Assembly: GCF_019802045.1 (NCBI RefSeq)
Contig: NZ_JAHVHU010000016.1
Location: 62,001 to 126,000 of the forward strand
From: Membranihabitans marinus
GTDB lineage: Bacteria; Bacteroidota; Bacteroidia; Chitinophagales; Saprospiraceae
DNA: 64,000 nucleotides
Direction of reading: 5' to 3'
The notes under the pieces: model-generated
What the model was told of the DNA's origin: nothing
Database searches by the model: none
What the model saw: only the letters and a program-made list of their open reading frames with translations
Position numbers and translations under genes: made by a program
In this document: one piece after another, positions 46,401-54,530 of the stretch
Numbering within the stretch: the first letter of the stretch is position 1
Layout: every line of letters begins with the position of its first letter

Positions 46401-46764
46401 CGGTGGATATATCGAAAACTTTGGTGGACCGGGAACCATCTGGCTCAGTCCGTATCATGCGCAAAAGGGCGCAGATAGATACTTGGCATCGGCCAACCTT
46501 TACAGTGCAACTTATCTTAAGATGAGAGAAATATCACTGTCGTATCGATTTCCAAAAACCATTGTGAATCGATTAAAACTGCAAAACTTGTCTTTATCTC
46601 TGTTGGGTCAAAATTTATTTACCTGGACAAAACACAATGTATTTATCGATCCGGAAACGGCTTATTTCAACAGGGGGGCAAATGGCAGAGAACCCGGGTA
46701 CGAGTTTTATTCTGTGATCCCCTATACCAGAAGTTTTGGTTTGAAATTAAATGTGGCGTTTTAA
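43411..46764 (+). CDS. SusC/RagA TonB-linked outer-membrane transporter
   Basis: A 1117-residue transporter without an STN domain. Signal peptide ends at about VAHGQ; carboxypeptidase-D-like domain about 38-115 (SGHVTDDSGEPLIGVNIQVKG), linker DEIVVTALGISREKKALGYS, plug (MQGKVAGVQISQTYG, GSSVSMTIRGASSL, LKGPSAAALYGSRAANGVVLITTK) and barrel ending LKLNVAF. It imports glycan fragments with TonB energy. The regulatory domain is strikingly similar to that of the SusC at 34.4 kb, but the barrel differs and the missing STN domain means it does not signal to FecR. It forms a pair with the SusD gene 18 bases downstream. Confidence 0.95.
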   Translation: MKKNQVKGISSHLGGLKIRKCYLLLPLFLAVSWVAHGQSDVSGHVTDDSGEPLIGVNIQVKGTNTGTTTDFDGNFAVSDVDENATLVFSYVGYQTQEVNVNGQSTIDVVMNSDAFGLDEIVVTALGISREKKALGYSVGEVGGEELNTTPQAGVLNSMQGKVAGVQISQTYGVKGSSVSMTIRGASSLNSDNQPLFVVDGVPIANTKNNQFNQADLGNAVGDLNTDDIESISILKGPSAAALYGSRAANGVVLITTKSGKGQDQGIGVSFNSSIITDNPYKYLPVQNEFASGQEGAFVFENDAYEFWGPRLDNGFIAQQRNQDSPQELVSHENNINRQQEFYQNGWTQSNNVGITGNYDRANFRVSLGNYDNKGIMPNIGLKKNNIGINGTMNLTDNLDVTVMTSLNQSSSDNRPNNDDSFLTPTRAILTIGSQVDMEPYKNPETWWMEGQTGVVQRRWKTRWNNPYLMQELATTAFKRTQALSKIQMSWEFVNNLRFTAKYMRSQSNQRAVNQRPWDTNNSPKGNFDIQNSSFREQNWEGLFSYNQSILSDFDLQANFGGNLRHNYRENLHNSTTNLVIPGLYNINNGGPGSVVYTNFLSEKKVNSLFGQASIGYKRMIYLDMTARNDWSSTLPKDNRSYFYPSASLSMVVSDMMAMPGWITYAKLRAGYAQVGNDVDPYQLQRYYNFGEDWGDAKRASISKVAKNAQLKPEIAISKEIGVDLSLFDNRISLDGTYYVMDNKNQVLGISTPITSGASRKLINAGLVQSKGLDITLSTSLIRQKDLAFDLSLNFARNRTSIIELAEGIEYFGYSKGYAYFYTYPGDQVGDIYQAPYFKVEDPNSEYYGHAIIFGNGKPERDRNPDHFEKIGNYNPDFIMGINPNIQYKNFSLTAVFDWRSGGEFYSETLRQGKNDGRFPESINGSVDYDPNKDIVQQIKDNPEKYSHEWIGGRDSEYGGFPWQDEETREARSYINASGERVYVNDASFDVGVRQDGNGGYIENFGGPGTIWLSPYHAQKGADRYLASANLYSATYLKMREISLSYRFPKTIVNRLKLQNLSLSLLGQNLFTWTKHNVFIDPETAYFNRGANGREPGYEFYSVIPYTRSFGLKLNVAF

Positions 46765-46782
46765 TTATAATAAACAATAATC

Positions 46783-48459
46783 ATGAAGAAATTAATAACA
46801 ACAATATTGTCCATAGCATTCATGGCAATGTCAAACTCATGTAGTGACTTTGATGAAATCAATGTAAGTCCCAACGATGTAAGTACGTTGTCACCAAATT
46901 TTTTATTGAGCACGAATACTAAAAATTTAGCCTTTCAGTACAGTGCTTTTGGCTATTGGGGATCCAAGATTCCTTCCATGCTGCAATATTACCAAGTAGG
47001 TGATGGGTACAAATCAGAGGAATTCAATGCTTTGTTTTGGGTGCCTGGAAGTCACAGCCCCTGGGAGGGTTTATACGCCAACTTAGTGGATGTACAAGCC
47101 ATGCATGATCTGAGTGTGGAAGAAGGCAATGTATTTACCGAGGCGGTCTCGTTGGTGTACCGGGCGGTGTTTATCGATTTGATCACGAAGATATATGGTG
47201 ATGCACCGTTTTCAGAGATAAATCAGTTGGATGAAGGGATCGTTTTTCCCAAATATGATCGTCAAAAAGAGATCTATGAAACCATACTGATCGATCTAAA
47301 AACAGCAAAAAATATGATCGAGGGGATTCCAGGTTCTGAAGTTCCGGTGTTGGATGGGTATGATTTGTTGTATGATGGTGATAAGGGGAAATGGATAAAG
47401 TTTATTAATTCACTTCGGATCAGAATGTGCATGTTGCTGAACAATAAAAAAGCAGAATTGGGAGTAGATGTTGATGCCGAATTTAAGGATGCAGCCCAAA
47501 ACGTATTCACCAGCAGTGATGATAATGCTGTATTGCATTATCTCGGGAGTTCCAGCGGAACATCGTTTCGGGGTGGACCATTTAACGCATCAGAATTAAC
47601 CTATGCCAGAAGGGTATCGCTCGACTTTTTGAATAGTTTGAGAGATCAAGACGACCCGCGAATGTATCGATGGCTACGTCCCGTCGAAAAAAAGTGGGAT
47701 AGAACCATTGATGCGGAAAAAACAATCGAATACACTGATCCGCTTGGCCAAATGTTTTCCGTAACTAAATTGCCTTACCCCAGTGGATATGATAATTTGG
47801 ATACCAATCTCTATGTAGGAATCCCCGTGGGAAATAAGGATTCCTGGACATCCTATAATGCAGGGCCGCAGGCTTCATCCGTAGAACCCAAAACGACGCC
47901 TTTCAATACCCGTCTTGCAGAGATGTATTTTCAAAACGCCAATGAATATGTAGGCATGGATATCATCACCTATTCGGAAGTTGAGTTTATATTGGCAGAA
48001 GCTGCGGCGATCGGAGCTTTTGGAGTCAGTGATGCAGAAACTCACTATAAGAATGCTATTGCCGCATCCATGGGTGAATGGGGAATTTTCGAAGACTATG
48101 TCGGAGGTTTTGATTTTGATGATTTCTATAGTCAGGAAGCGGTTGATCTCAGTAAAGCTGAAAACCCGCATGAACGCATTATGGAGCAAAAATATATATC
48201 CATGTTTTTTAGAGCGGAACCCTGGTTTGACTGGCGTAGAACTGGTTATCCGGACTTTGAAGCGCCCTACGACTCTGATCAGCCTGTGTTGCCAATTCGA
48301 TACCATTACAACACACCCAATCCACCGGATCCCCAATACGTGGCAAAGTACAATGAAGCCGTTGAAAGATTGGAAAAAACCGAATACGTGAGTGCACCGA
48401 CAAAAGATGATCCTCGATCTCGAATGTGGTTATTGCAAGGAACGAATAAACCTTATTAG
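46783..48459 (+). CDS. SusD/RagB-family lipoprotein
   Basis: A 558-residue lipoprotein with signal ending SNSC. It belongs to the SusD-like subgroup with SDFDEINVSPNDVSTLSPNFLLS at the start, VYRAVFIDLITKIYGDAPFSE in the helical core, TYSEVEFILAEAAAIGAFGV and EQKYISMFFRAEPWFDWRRTGYP. It would bind the glycan and close the SusC channel encoded directly upstream. It is distinct in sequence from the SusD at 37.9 kb, so the two pairs probably take different substrates. Confidence 0.92.
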   Translation: MKKLITTILSIAFMAMSNSCSDFDEINVSPNDVSTLSPNFLLSTNTKNLAFQYSAFGYWGSKIPSMLQYYQVGDGYKSEEFNALFWVPGSHSPWEGLYANLVDVQAMHDLSVEEGNVFTEAVSLVYRAVFIDLITKIYGDAPFSEINQLDEGIVFPKYDRQKEIYETILIDLKTAKNMIEGIPGSEVPVLDGYDLLYDGDKGKWIKFINSLRIRMCMLLNNKKAELGVDVDAEFKDAAQNVFTSSDDNAVLHYLGSSSGTSFRGGPFNASELTYARRVSLDFLNSLRDQDDPRMYRWLRPVEKKWDRTIDAEKTIEYTDPLGQMFSVTKLPYPSGYDNLDTNLYVGIPVGNKDSWTSYNAGPQASSVEPKTTPFNTRLAEMYFQNANEYVGMDIITYSEVEFILAEAAAIGAFGVSDAETHYKNAIAASMGEWGIFEDYVGGFDFDDFYSQEAVDLSKAENPHERIMEQKYISMFFRAEPWFDWRRTGYPDFEAPYDSDQPVLPIRYHYNTPNPPDPQYVAKYNEAVERLEKTEYVSAPTKDDPRSRMWLLQGTNKPY

Positions 48460-48507
48460 TAATCATGGAGGATGCCTAAAAGGATTCATGATTTGGATTT
48501 GATCACG

Positions 48508-49252
48508 ATGAAAATTAAAAAGTATTACGTGTTATGGGTAGGGGTACTGTTCATGGTACCTCAGTGGGGATATGTTCAGAATTTTGGATCGCGTGAACAT
48601 GTCATGAATAGATTTGCGACAAATTCATCTATTCTCAATTATTGGGAAGAGCAGAACCCTGTGTTGAACCAGTTGTTCTTGACGGCGGAAACCATTCTCA
48701 GCGATTCGAAAAACGCTGATTATTCCGACGTAATTCGTGATGTGACCTATCAAAAGATTATTCGCACTAATCATATAAGAATCCTGGGTGGCCCTATGCT
48801 TGGAGATGTAAAGTCAGATGGCGTTTCCATATGGTTGCGAACAGCCCTGCCGGCCTCGGTTAGCATAAGAGTTATGAACGCATCCTTCCAAAAAGTTTAC
48901 GGTCCCCAAGAGACATCGGTGTCAAGAGATCTGACCACGGTTTTTAGAATAGAAGGGTTGGAGCCAAATCGCCAATACTTTTACAGCCTTAATGTCGATG
49001 GTGAGATGGTATCTGCTTTGGAAAAATATTCATTCACCACGGCTCCTGCCGAAGAATCAGCTGACTCAGTGCGCATCGCCTTTGGTTCCTGTCCACATCG
49101 ATGGGGTGTTTGCATTTGGAGAATTAACCCTTTTTCCCAATGGGGATAAGCCTTATTTTATTTATCGGTTGATCAAGGAGGATGGGGAAATTCTGTATGA
49201 AAAAAAGGTCTACCGAAGTGCCTTAGTCCCGAATAACTTTTCGCCAAAATAA
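48508..49252 (+). pseudogene. PhoD-like phosphatase, internally deleted
   Basis: The first frame starts at the ATG at 48508 (MKIKKYYVLWVGV; ATG at 48472 is an alternative) with a signal peptide. It encodes the N-terminal fibronectin-like domain of PhoD-type alkaline phosphatases (GGPMLGDVKSDGVSIWLRT) up to IAFGSCPHRWG. There the frame breaks. From about 49107 another frame (VFAFGELTLFPNGDKPYFIYR, ending at 49252) continues with what looks like the C-terminal strands. The metallophosphatase core of some 300 residues is missing. The two ends meeting this closely point to a deletion in a once intact gene next to the second susD. Confidence 0.7.
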
Positions 49253-49519
49253 CCCTCCTTAAAGTATTTTAAGCATAGGAAGGTGCAAAGTAACTCCACA
49301 GAACAAAGAATTTTATATTTTCAAGCTCCTTGGATACTATGGCAATACTCTGGTCTTGATGGGCCGGTGGTCTTGATCCATCTATTAAATAGCGCTTACT
49401 CGAGCGGACATCAGAACAATTGCGGTTTAATTGGTTGGTCAAAGATAAGTCATCGGTAAGCGCCGATCTTTTTAATAATTAATACAAACCCGAAGCCTGT
49501 TCAGAGCGCTTATAATAGA
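49253..49519 (+). other. Short intergenic stretch with a terminator-like hairpin
   Basis: ATCGG (49452-49456) pairs with CCGAT (49463-49467), followed by CTTTTT; a weak intrinsic terminator. The last 50 bases lead into the sulfatase. No other feature seen. Confidence 0.35.
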
Positions 49520-51058
49520 TTGTTTCCTTTAATTCACAGAAGGAGCTTAGGTGTTCTCTTATTCTTGATCTCATTATATTCCTTTCCAAGCTGGGCTCAA
49601 AATAACGAGAATCTAAATGTCTTATTTATTGTTTCGGACGACCTCACAGCTTCCGCAATGTCGAGTTATGGCCATGAAACCGTCTCAACTCCAAATCTCG
49701 ATAAGTTAGCTTCCGAAGGTGTGCGTTTTTCGAGGATGTACAGCCAGTACCCGATATGTGGTCCCTCCAGAGCATCTTTTATGAGCGGACTTTACCCCGA
49801 AACAAACGGTGTAATCAAGAATGATGATCAACCCGGAAGTTACCGTCGCATAACTAAAGCACTGTCCGATCATCCTTCCATGGCCGGCTTTTTTCGAGAG
49901 CGGAATTATTTCACAGCCCGGGTATCAAAAATTTTTCACATGGGTGTTCCGGGGGGCATCGAACGGGGTGATCCAGGCGGGGATGATCCTGATTCCTGGG
50001 ATTATGCGTACAATGTTCTGGGCCCGGAAACTCTCAGCCCGGGTTCACTGGAATGGCTCTCTCCAAAAAACCCGCATTACGGCGGGAACTTTTCCAGGAT
50101 GATTATACCGGATTCTCTGCAAGGAGGCCAAACTGATTATTTAGCTACTAACCAAGCGATTGCTATCCTGGAAAACAGAGCAGGTAAAGTGCCTGATCAT
50201 GGAACGAACAAACAGCGTATCAAACAGGACGCACCGTTTTTCCTTGCGGTAGGATTCGTCCGGCCCCACGTTCCACTGGTAGCACCTGAGAACTGCTTTG
50301 CCCCCTATCCAGAATATGAGATGGAACTTCCCTCGGTTGTTATCGGGGAAAATGTGCCGGAACCAGCCCTGCGGCGCACAAACGAGAAGGTTTTTGGAAT
50401 GGATAAATCCCAACAAAAGAAAATATTAAGTGGGTACATGGCCAGTGTTCAATTTATGGATCAACAGGTCGGGCGTTTGCTGGATGCGCTGGACCGGTTG
50501 GATCTTAGAAAAAATACAATCGTAGTTTTTATATCTGATCATGGATACAATCTCGGCGAACACCATTGTTGGTCCAAGATTTCCCTCTGGGAAGAAAGTA
50601 TTCGGGTACCTGCTATTATTTCAGTTCCTGGGAAAAAGTATGAAGAGCACTATGGCAGTATGGCAGATCAGGTTGTCGAGTTAATCGATCTGTATCCCAC
50701 CATGACCGATCTTCTCGGTTACAAGGCAGAAACACCGGTTATCCTTCAGGGTGAAAGCTTGGTGGCAACTTTGGATGGTTCGTATGAAAAAAGTTTTACT
50801 GCAGACTATGCGTATACCATATCCTACCAAGGTGAGGCTGCTTCCTTGCGGACTGACCAATGGCGATATACCCGGTGGGGCGAAAATGTGGAAGCGAGCA
50901 ATGAAGAATTGTATGATCACGTCACTGACCCTGAAGAACATCGGAACTTGGTGGGCGACCCGGCGGTGCAAATGGTTTTAACTCAGTTGAGAAATAAGAT
51001 GAATAACGTTCGGAAGCGTTCCCGAAGCATATTGGGACAACCTTCCAGGGATGATTAA
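49520..51058 (+). CDS. Secreted sulfatase (iduronate-2-sulfatase-like)
   Basis: A 512-residue type I sulfatase. Signal peptide about 8-26 (SLGVLLFLISLYSFPSWAQ). Metal-binding VLFIVSDDLTAS, the sulfatase signature CGPSRASFMSG with the formylglycine cysteine at C80, GFVRPHVPLVAPENCF, and the second metal site VVFISDHGYNLGEHHCWSK. These features match the iduronate-2-sulfatase-like group, which cuts 2-O-sulfate from uronic or other sugars. The frame begins with TTG at 49520; there is no ATG before the signal peptide and a stop lies at 49457, so TTG is the likely start. It should act in the periplasm on imported sulfated glycans. An anaerobic or FGE maturase is not in the window. Confidence 0.88.
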   Translation: MFPLIHRRSLGVLLFLISLYSFPSWAQNNENLNVLFIVSDDLTASAMSSYGHETVSTPNLDKLASEGVRFSRMYSQYPICGPSRASFMSGLYPETNGVIKNDDQPGSYRRITKALSDHPSMAGFFRERNYFTARVSKIFHMGVPGGIERGDPGGDDPDSWDYAYNVLGPETLSPGSLEWLSPKNPHYGGNFSRMIIPDSLQGGQTDYLATNQAIAILENRAGKVPDHGTNKQRIKQDAPFFLAVGFVRPHVPLVAPENCFAPYPEYEMELPSVVIGENVPEPALRRTNEKVFGMDKSQQKKILSGYMASVQFMDQQVGRLLDALDRLDLRKNTIVVFISDHGYNLGEHHCWSKISLWEESIRVPAIISVPGKKYEEHYGSMADQVVELIDLYPTMTDLLGYKAETPVILQGESLVATLDGSYEKSFTADYAYTISYQGEAASLRTDQWRYTRWGENVEASNEELYDHVTDPEEHRNLVGDPAVQMVLTQLRNKMNNVRKRSRSILGQPSRDD

Positions 51059-51214
51059 CAGTGGCCGCTGACAGAGACGTTTTGCGATTTGCGATCAAAA
51101 GAAAAGGTCATCCCATGGTGACCCGATATAAAAATAACTGGATAAAGCCGATATTGTCCGATGGATGAAATTTTTGTGCTTAATATTATAAATCAACCTT
51201 TGAATACCCATCTT

Positions 51215-52747
51215 ATGCCTCACAGAACATACATTTTAAATATCCTCACCTTGCTTATGATGGTAAGCCTGTCTTGTAGTGATGCAATAAAAGATAAAGA
51301 ACCCGCTGAAAAGGAGCTTCCAAATATCGTGCTACTTATGAGCGATGATCACGGATGGGACGAAGTGGGTTACAATGGTCATCCGTTTGTGAAAACGCCG
51401 GTGCTGGATGAAATGGCTGCCACCGGATTGCGTTTTGATCGGTTTTATTCCGGACACTCGAATTGTTCTCCGACTAGAGGAAGTTTTTTGACAGGAAGAC
51501 ACCCAAACCGGTACGGAACTTTTACGCCAGGTTGGTCCATCCGTCCGGAAGAAATTACCGTGGCAGATGTTCTAAAAGAAGCAGGATATAAAAGTGCACA
51601 TTTTGGTAAATGGCACCTGGGGCCGGTAAAAAAAGAGTCACCGACCAACCCGGGCGCTATGGGGTTCGATGAGTGGTTATCGCACGATAATTTTTTCGAG
51701 ATGGACCCCGTGCTGTCCCGAAATGGTGGTCGGCCTCAAAAAATCAAAGGAGAAGGTTCTGAAGTAATTATCGATGAGGCCATAAAATTTATCGAACGTA
51801 CTACACAGGAAGGAGGCCCTTTTATGGTAGTCGTGTGGTTCGGTTCCCCCCATGAGCCCTACAGTGCCTTACCACAGGACCTGGCTTTATACGACCTTCT
51901 TCCAGATAGTCTGGCTGAAAAAGAAGTTGGTCTGACATCGAATACAACTGGTGAAAAAGTGACCCGGCCACTGCGGGCGGTCTTGCGGGAAAGATACGCT
52001 GAAATCACGGCGATGGATCGGTCTATTGGTAAGTTGAGGACCTATCTTGAGGAATCTGGCAATAAAAAGAATACGATCGTGTGGTTTTGTGGGGATAACG
52101 GTACCCCCAAAAGCGCCGCACGTACAGGTATGACGCTTCGGGGACAGAAAGGTGGGTTGTATGAAGGGGGTGTTCGGGTACCCGGCATCTTGGAATGGCC
52201 GTCAAGAATAAAACAGCCTATATCCACTTCGGCAGTTTCCGTGACCACCGATATTTTACCTACTCTGGCAGGCGTTACTGGTCAATCACTGCCTCAAAGG
52301 CCAATCGATGGAATTGACTTAGCTCCGATTTTTGACGATCCCACGCAAAAGCGAGACAAACCATTGTTTTTTTGGATGTTTGAATCGAGGAAAATTTTTC
52401 ATGATGCATCAGAACCATACATCGATCCTCGCTTGCAAGAAGGAACGACTCCATTGGCTAAAAAGATGGCTGGAAAATATACCCGCAATTTTCGAAATTT
52501 TAAATATAACGAAATTTCACCCCGTGATTTTGCCGGTATGCGTTCGGTAATGAAGGATGACTATAAGTTGGTCATTGACGAAAAATACCAAAGTGATGAA
52601 ATAGTAGAATTGTATCATATCCAGAATGATCCGGGAGAAGTCAAAAACTTGGCGGACCACTATCCGGATGTGGTCCACGATATGAGAACGGAGCTCCGAA
52701 ACTGGCAGAAGTCAGTACTCCATAGCCTGACAGAGAAAGATTATTAG
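51215..52747 (+). CDS. Sulfatase lipoprotein
   Basis: A 510-residue type I sulfatase with a lipoprotein signal (LLMMVSLSC). Catalytic features: NIVLLMSDDHGWDEVGYNGHP, signature CSPTRGSFLTGR with formylglycine cysteine at C84, FGKWHLGP, WFCGDNGTP and LRGQKGGLYEGGVRVPGILEWP. It has the arylsulfatase A layout. I start at the ATG at 51215 (MPHRTYIL), since the frame start at 51161 adds 18 residues before a complete lipoprotein signal. It lies 156 bases after the first sulfatase. The two differ in subfamily, so they probably remove sulfate at different positions. Confidence 0.88.
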   Translation: MPHRTYILNILTLLMMVSLSCSDAIKDKEPAEKELPNIVLLMSDDHGWDEVGYNGHPFVKTPVLDEMAATGLRFDRFYSGHSNCSPTRGSFLTGRHPNRYGTFTPGWSIRPEEITVADVLKEAGYKSAHFGKWHLGPVKKESPTNPGAMGFDEWLSHDNFFEMDPVLSRNGGRPQKIKGEGSEVIIDEAIKFIERTTQEGGPFMVVVWFGSPHEPYSALPQDLALYDLLPDSLAEKEVGLTSNTTGEKVTRPLRAVLRERYAEITAMDRSIGKLRTYLEESGNKKNTIVWFCGDNGTPKSAARTGMTLRGQKGGLYEGGVRVPGILEWPSRIKQPISTSAVSVTTDILPTLAGVTGQSLPQRPIDGIDLAPIFDDPTQKRDKPLFFWMFESRKIFHDASEPYIDPRLQEGTTPLAKKMAGKYTRNFRNFKYNEISPRDFAGMRSVMKDDYKLVIDEKYQSDEIVELYHIQNDPGEVKNLADHYPDVVHDMRTELRNWQKSVLHSLTEKDY

Positions 52748-52803
52748 CTACGTTTTTGATAACAACCGAATCAAATTAAAATGACAACGAAAAGATCTGG
52801 TCC

Positions 52804-54159
52804 ATGGTAAATATTTCCAAAAATCAGTGGATCTTGACTGTTGCACTGGTTGTCTTGGTTATAGAACTCGTTAGCAGTGAACACGACAGATACTACCTTA
52901 ACAGCCATAAAGACACAAAGGTCAAGCATGAATTAGTAGATTCCACCTGGAGAATGCATCAGATAGACCTCCATCCGCCTTCCGGTGCAGATGGTGTAAA
53001 ATTAGCTGATGTGAATCAAGATGGGGTATTGGATCTGGTGTCGGGGTTTGAAGAGGGAGGGGTGAGCCGTATATACATCCATCCCGGGTTCAGCAATACT
53101 AAAAATTACTGGCCGTATGTAGAATTGCCTTCGCCAGATGTGGAAGATGCTTTGTTGATTGATCTCGATGGCGATGGCCAACTTGATTTGGTCACGGCAT
53201 CTGAAGGTCAGTCCAACCAGATAATATTTCACTGGGCGCCGACGGCCTCCGATGAGTATCTCAATGCTGATACTTGGACAAGTCAGGTAGTTCCACAGAC
53301 AGATGGGTGGGGTGCGTGGATGTTCGTGGTCCCCGCGGACATGGATCATCAACACGGGATCGATTTACTGATCGGTTCAAAACGTAAAGCAGGTGAGAAA
53401 GAGGAAGATAAAGCCATAGTCGGTTGGCTTCGTTCTCCGGAAGACCCTCGAAATATACATGAATGGTCGTTCCATCCGCTGACTGCGGCAGGCTGGATTA
53501 TGTCCATCGAAGCACGCGATGTGAATGGAGACCAACTTCCGGATATCATTATATCAGACCGTAAGAGCAGTACTAGAAATGGTCTTAGATGGTTGGAAAA
53601 CCCCGGAAGAAATCACCCTGAATTTTTCAAGTGCTGGAATTCATATTCTTTTGGAGGAAAGTTTGACGAATCCATGTTCCATATTTCTGCAGATCTAGAT
53701 GGAGACGGCAAGGAAGAGATCGTGGTACCTGATTTGTACCGGGGATTGGTGATTTTGAAACAGGAAAATGCTGACCCAGTAAAACCATGGTTTGAAAAGG
53801 TCATCCCCTCTCCATCATGGGCAGGTTCACGAGGCAAAGCTGTCACCATTGGTGATCTGAACATGGATGGCATGTTGGATCTGGTGCTTTCGTTTGAAGA
53901 AGAGGGTAATGTGGCCGATATCCCTTTTGAACAATATAAAGAACAAGGAAAACACAGTGTAGTTTGGGCCACATTTCAGAATGATCCCATGAATGGAAAA
54001 TGGGAATTCCACAAGATCAGTGGTTTAAAGGGGCGAAAATTTGATCTGGTCAACCTGGTTGATGTAGATGGGGATGGTGATTTAGATGTGGTAACTACGG
54101 ATGAAAACGAAGAAGGAAATGGACTTGGTGTGGTATGGTATGAGAATCCTTTACGATAA
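52804..54159 (+). CDS. Secreted FG-GAP/VCBS repeat protein
   Basis: A 451-residue exported protein (N-terminal hydrophobic segment about 9-24). It has at least six FG-GAP-like repeats with calcium-loop motifs: DVNQDGVLDLV, DLDGDGQLDLV, DVNGDQLPDII, DLDGDGKEEIV, DLNMDGMLDLV and DVDGDGDLDVV. This predicts a seven-bladed propeller that binds calcium and probably a glycan or protein. There are no catalytic residues of a known enzyme class. It is 56 bases downstream of the sulfatase and likely in the same operon; a binding or accessory role is inferred. Confidence 0.8.
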   Translation: MVNISKNQWILTVALVVLVIELVSSEHDRYYLNSHKDTKVKHELVDSTWRMHQIDLHPPSGADGVKLADVNQDGVLDLVSGFEEGGVSRIYIHPGFSNTKNYWPYVELPSPDVEDALLIDLDGDGQLDLVTASEGQSNQIIFHWAPTASDEYLNADTWTSQVVPQTDGWGAWMFVVPADMDHQHGIDLLIGSKRKAGEKEEDKAIVGWLRSPEDPRNIHEWSFHPLTAAGWIMSIEARDVNGDQLPDIIISDRKSSTRNGLRWLENPGRNHPEFFKCWNSYSFGGKFDESMFHISADLDGDGKEEIVVPDLYRGLVILKQENADPVKPWFEKVIPSPSWAGSRGKAVTIGDLNMDGMLDLVLSFEEEGNVADIPFEQYKEQGKHSVVWATFQNDPMNGKWEFHKISGLKGRKFDLVNLVDVDGDGDLDVVTTDENEEGNGLGVVWYENPLR

Positions 54160-54291
54160 AATGCGATGTTGTGAATCTGAAAAATCCACAAGTAATGCTG
54201 AGGCTGGTATTATTTGGTGTCTTGATTTCGCTGACTATTTTAAGCTTTAAGCCCGGTTGATATTTTTTTATCGAATTTTCAACGGAACGGC

Positions 54292-54326
54292 TTTGACTTT
54301 CATAATTATCGATAACTTTAGCTTTG
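54292..54326 (+). promoter_or_regulatory. Candidate promoter with TAGCTTTG element
   Basis: TAGCTTTG at 54319-54326 fits the Bacteroidota -7 consensus TAnnTTTG exactly, and TTTG at 54292-54295 could be the -33 element, although the 23-base spacer is long. It lies 19 bases before the ATG of a 47-codon frame and about 200 bases before the ceramidase-like gene. Confidence 0.45.
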
Positions 54327-54345
54327 GTAGGGGAGGACGGAAATC

Positions 54346-54489
54346 ATGTATTATAGAATGTCGAATGATCTGAAAAAGTTAATCAGAAAGAGCTTGGAGT
54401 TCGAAGGGATCATTCAATCTTTGAAATGTAATCAATCAACATGCGATATCTATATTTCCATTGGAAGTAGTGGAAGTCCTGTGGTTTAG
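54346..54489 (+). CDS. Possible 47-residue small protein
   Basis: An open frame ATG...TAG, preceded by GGGGAGGACGGAAATC, which contains a Shine-Dalgarno-like GGAGG, rare in this genome, and by the promoter candidate at 54319. The product starts MYYRMSNDLKKLIRKSLEFE, with a basic helix, then a Cys/Ser/Ile-rich tail. I recognise no family, and it could be a chance frame or a relic. Confidence 0.25.
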   Translation: MYYRMSNDLKKLIRKSLEFEGIIQSLKCNQSTCDIYISIGSSGSPVV

Positions 54490-54530
54490 CTTGGAATCAA
54501 AAATTTGTCATTTGAAAATAATAATTGTTT

